Positions 7,022 to 8,963 of a stretch of 8,963 nucleotides of DNA are shown here, piece after piece (the first letter of the stretch is position 1; the number at the start of each line of letters is the position of its first letter). Origin of the DNA: an uncultured Clostridia bacterium (GTDB taxonomy: Bacteria > Bacillota > Clostridia > UBA1381); NCBI GenBank assembly GCA_934463455.1, contig CAKSJU010000088.1:1-8963 (forward strand). Reading direction: 5' to 3'. A program made the position numbers and the translations under genes. Below the pieces are notes generated by a model, which did not search any database, was not told the origin of the DNA, and worked only from the letters and a program-made list of their open reading frames with translations.

Positions 7022-7120
7022 TTATAAGCAATATATGATTTTCTCATTAACCTGAATATCAGCTATCCGAAGCTTTCAGAAAATATCTTTGTTTAAAAGA
7101 GAGAAACCTTTGAAAATTTA

Positions 7121-7150
7121 TTGACAGAACGGAAATATTTGTGTTATAAT
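7121..7150 (+). promoter_or_regulatory. Near-consensus extended -10 promoter for the MATE gene
   Basis: TTGACA (7121-7126) and TATAAT (7145-7150) are both perfect and 18 bases apart. TG at 7142-7143 adds the extended -10 element. Transcription should begin near 7157, about 50 bases before the start codon. Confidence 0.88.
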
Positions 7151-7195
7151 TCATTGACAAATCCGATTTTTGAATTTGATTCAGTGCTTAGAAAT

Positions 7196-7200
7196 GAGGT
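7196..7200 (+). promoter_or_regulatory. Ribosome binding site that supports a TTG start
   Basis: GAGGT is 8 bases before the TTG at 7209. The next in-frame ATG is codon 24, inside the first membrane helix, so the TTG is the only sensible start. The ATG at 7194 runs straight into TAA. Confidence 0.65.
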
Positions 7201-7208
7201 AACCCATA

Positions 7209-8543
7209 TTGGAACAAACAGATTTATTCGGAACAGAAAAAATAAATAAAATACTGTTTAAGCTTGCACCGCCTGTTATGCTGGCGCAGCTTATTCAAGC
7301 GTTGTATAATATTGTTGACAGTCTTTTCGTGGGCAGATATTCGGATTCGGGGCTGACTGCATTATCAATTATTTATCCGATACAGCTTTTAATGATTGCC
7401 TTTGCCGTGGGAACAGGCGTTGGCATTAATACAGTTATGGCAGCAAAGCTCGGTATAGGAAATCACAAAGAAGCCGACGAATATGCGGGTGTAGGTACTC
7501 CGCTGACAATTATGCTTTGGTTTATATTTGCCGTGGCTTGTTGGAGCATTATGCCTTTCTATGCGAGAATATCTACAAATTCCGAGCCGGTAATCAGAGA
7601 TGTTATAATTTACGGCAGAATTGTTTGCGTGTTTAGTTTTGGATTGTTTTTGGAAAGTATTTGGACAAAGGTGCTGCAATCGAAAGGTGATATGAAAACT
7701 CCGATGTTTGCACAAATTTTGGGAGCGGCAACGAATATTATTTTAGATCCGTTTCTGATTTTCGGATGGTGCGGACTGCCGAAAATGGGCATTGCCGGTG
7801 CCGCTGTCGCAACTGTTGCGGGGCAAATCGCAGCAGCGTTGGTCGTTATGAAAAACGGATTTTACAAATCTCCAAAATCATCGGTTTACAGGCACCATAT
7901 TGTAAAAATTTTCCGTCTCGGTATTCCGAATATATTGATGCAGTCGGCATACACCTTTTACATATTGGGACTCAACCTTATACTGGCAGCTTTCTGCGAT
8001 CAGGCGGTTACCGCTCTCGGTCTTTATTATAAGTGGCAGACATTCTTTTTTATTCCTCTCGGTGCAATGCAAACTTGTATTGTTCCGATAATAAGCTATA
8101 ACTATGCTGCTCAAAATATCGACCGTTGTAAGAAAACCCTGTCAACCGCCGTGCTTTTCGGACTTGCACTGATGGCATTCGGAACACTGTGCTTCCTTTT
8201 AATGCCGACACAAATGCTGCAAGTTTTCACAAAAGATACGCAGGTAATACAAATCGGCAGAATCGGTTTTCGCTTTGTCGGCATAAGTTTTTTGCCAATG
8301 GTCACCTCACTAATCTTTCCGGTATTTTTTCAAGCAGTCGGTTACAGCCTGAAAAGCTCCGCATTAACCGTAATTCGAACAGTTGTCCTGTTTGTGCCTC
8401 TCGGGTATATTTTCTCACGGTTTGGATTGAATTGGTTTTGGCTGACATTTCCGATAACCGAAGTATTAACAAGCATTGTCGGTATAGTATTTTACTGCGG
8501 TTTTCTGCGTAATTCAAAGAAGACGCCAATCTCTGTGTGCTGA
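7209..8543 (+). CDS. MATE family efflux transporter (MepA/NorM-like)
   Basis: This 444-residue integral membrane protein has the length and repeated layout of the multidrug and toxic compound extrusion family: two MatE halves (about residues 16-177 and 233-395) and about twelve hydrophobic helices. Typical motifs include LAPPVMLAQLIQALYNIVDS (19-38) with FVGR just after, and LQSKGDMKTPMF (156-167) leading into NIILDPFLIFG (176-186). MATE pumps export cationic drugs, dyes or metabolites using a sodium or proton gradient; the substrate cannot be read from sequence. The start is TTG with GAGGT 8 bases upstream. It is monocistronic, driven by a very strong promoter and divergent from spoIIP. No regulator gene is adjacent. 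No clear terminator follows; the 103 bases after the stop hold only AT-rich inverted repeats before the tRNA promoter. Confidence 0.93.
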   Translation: MEQTDLFGTEKINKILFKLAPPVMLAQLIQALYNIVDSLFVGRYSDSGLTALSIIYPIQLLMIAFAVGTGVGINTVMAAKLGIGNHKEADEYAGVGTPLTIMLWFIFAVACWSIMPFYARISTNSEPVIRDVIIYGRIVCVFSFGLFLESIWTKVLQSKGDMKTPMFAQILGAATNIILDPFLIFGWCGLPKMGIAGAAVATVAGQIAAALVVMKNGFYKSPKSSVYRHHIVKIFRLGIPNILMQSAYTFYILGLNLILAAFCDQAVTALGLYYKWQTFFFIPLGAMQTCIVPIISYNYAAQNIDRCKKTLSTAVLFGLALMAFGTLCFLLMPTQMLQVFTKDTQVIQIGRIGFRFVGISFLPMVTSLIFPVFFQAVGYSLKSSALTVIRTVVLFVPLGYIFSRFGLNWFWLTFPITEVLTSIVGIVFYCGFLRNSKKTPISVC

Positions 8544-8646
8544 AACATGGATAGAATATTATGTATAAAAAATACAAGAAGTGTAGAGGATATTTACATA
8601 TATGTTTTAATACCCAAATTTTTTTCAAAAAATTTTAAAAAAAGTA

Positions 8647-8675
8647 TTGACAAATAAATATTTTTTTGGTATAAT
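8647..8675 (+). promoter_or_regulatory. Near-consensus promoter for the tRNA operon
   Basis: TTGACA (8647-8652) and TATAAT (8670-8675) are perfect hexamers 17 bases apart. TG at 8667-8668 makes an extended -10 element. Transcription should start near 8682, about 35 bases before the first tRNA. Confidence 0.9.
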
Positions 8676-8716
8676 ATTTAAGTCAGCCAATGAGGAACGT
8701 TCTCGTTGCGGTAAAT

Positions 8717-8790
<74 letters not shown>

Positions 8791-8798
8791 TCATATAT

Positions 8799-8875
<77 letters not shown>

Positions 8876-8887
8876 TTTAAATTATAT

Positions 8888-8963
8888 GGTGGGTATAGTT
8901 CAGCTGGTTAGAGCGTCAGTTTGTGGCACTGAATGTCGTGGGTTCGAATCCCACTACCCACCC
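8888..8963 (+). tRNA. tRNA-His (anticodon GTG), cut by the right edge
   Basis: The acceptor arm GTGGGTA (8889-8895) pairs with TACCCAC (8955-8961), and the extra G-1 of histidine tRNAs (8888) faces discriminator C (8962). The anticodon stem TCAGT/ACTGA encloses TTGTGGC, giving GTG at 8923-8925. The window ends at the first C of CCA, so only the last two bases of the mature 3' end are missing. The cluster may continue to the right. Confidence 0.95.

Noticed and set aside
8616..8635. AT-only inverted repeat after the MATE gene, considered as its terminator
   Set aside because: The stem has no G-C pairs, so it would be unstable as RNA; such symmetry is expected by chance in this A/T-rich stretch.

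Overview
This window looks like ordinary chromosome from a spore-forming, low-GC, Gram-positive anaerobe of the class Clostridia. The evidence is the sporulation hydrolase gene spoIIP next to lepA, an AbrB-type transition-state regulator with a zinc-ribbon tail, strong AGGAGG-like ribosome sites, AT-rich intergenic DNA and sigma-A promoters with extended -10 elements. The genus cannot be fixed from sequence alone.

Layout. Positions 1-300 hold no convincing gene: there is a 59-codon minus-strand frame without a start that runs off the left edge, a small perfect hairpin, and a strong terminator at 262-296. Then comes a LOG/TIGR00730 nucleotide-hydrolase-like gene on the minus strand (391-975). 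It is divergent from a plus-strand DUF421 (YetF-like) membrane protein gene (1126-1833). An abrB-like regulator follows with its own strong promoter and a 5' leader carrying an inverted repeat. Next are a hairpin and leuA (2-isopropylmalate synthase, 2345-3856). leuA and the oppositely oriented lepA (3924-5726) converge on one long palindromic terminator that contains the lepA stop codon. Upstream of lepA, on the same strand, lies spoIIP (5818-6951). lepA also has its own promoter, whose -35 box overlaps the spoIIP stop. Divergent from spoIIP, a MATE-family exporter (7209-8543, TTG start) is driven by a near-consensus promoter. The right end is a tRNA operon with Gly-TCC, Arg-TCT and His-GTG (the last cut by the window edge), preceded by a near-consensus promoter.

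How the parts relate. The genes are mostly short, independent transcription units: nucleotide metabolism (LOG), a membrane protein of unknown role, growth-phase control (AbrB), leucine biosynthesis (LeuA), translation (LepA, tRNAs), engulfment during sporulation (SpoIIP) and drug or metabolite export (MATE). The spoIIP-lepA order is a known conserved arrangement in Firmicutes; gpr, which precedes spoIIP in Bacillus subtilis, is absent here. I found no CRISPR array, transposon, phage gene, toxin-antitoxin pair or defence system. I do not see a new biological system. The points worth a second look are regulatory: the AbrB leader repeat, the hairpin in front of a leuA that has no visible promoter, the internal lepA promoter, and the unassigned left-edge segment.
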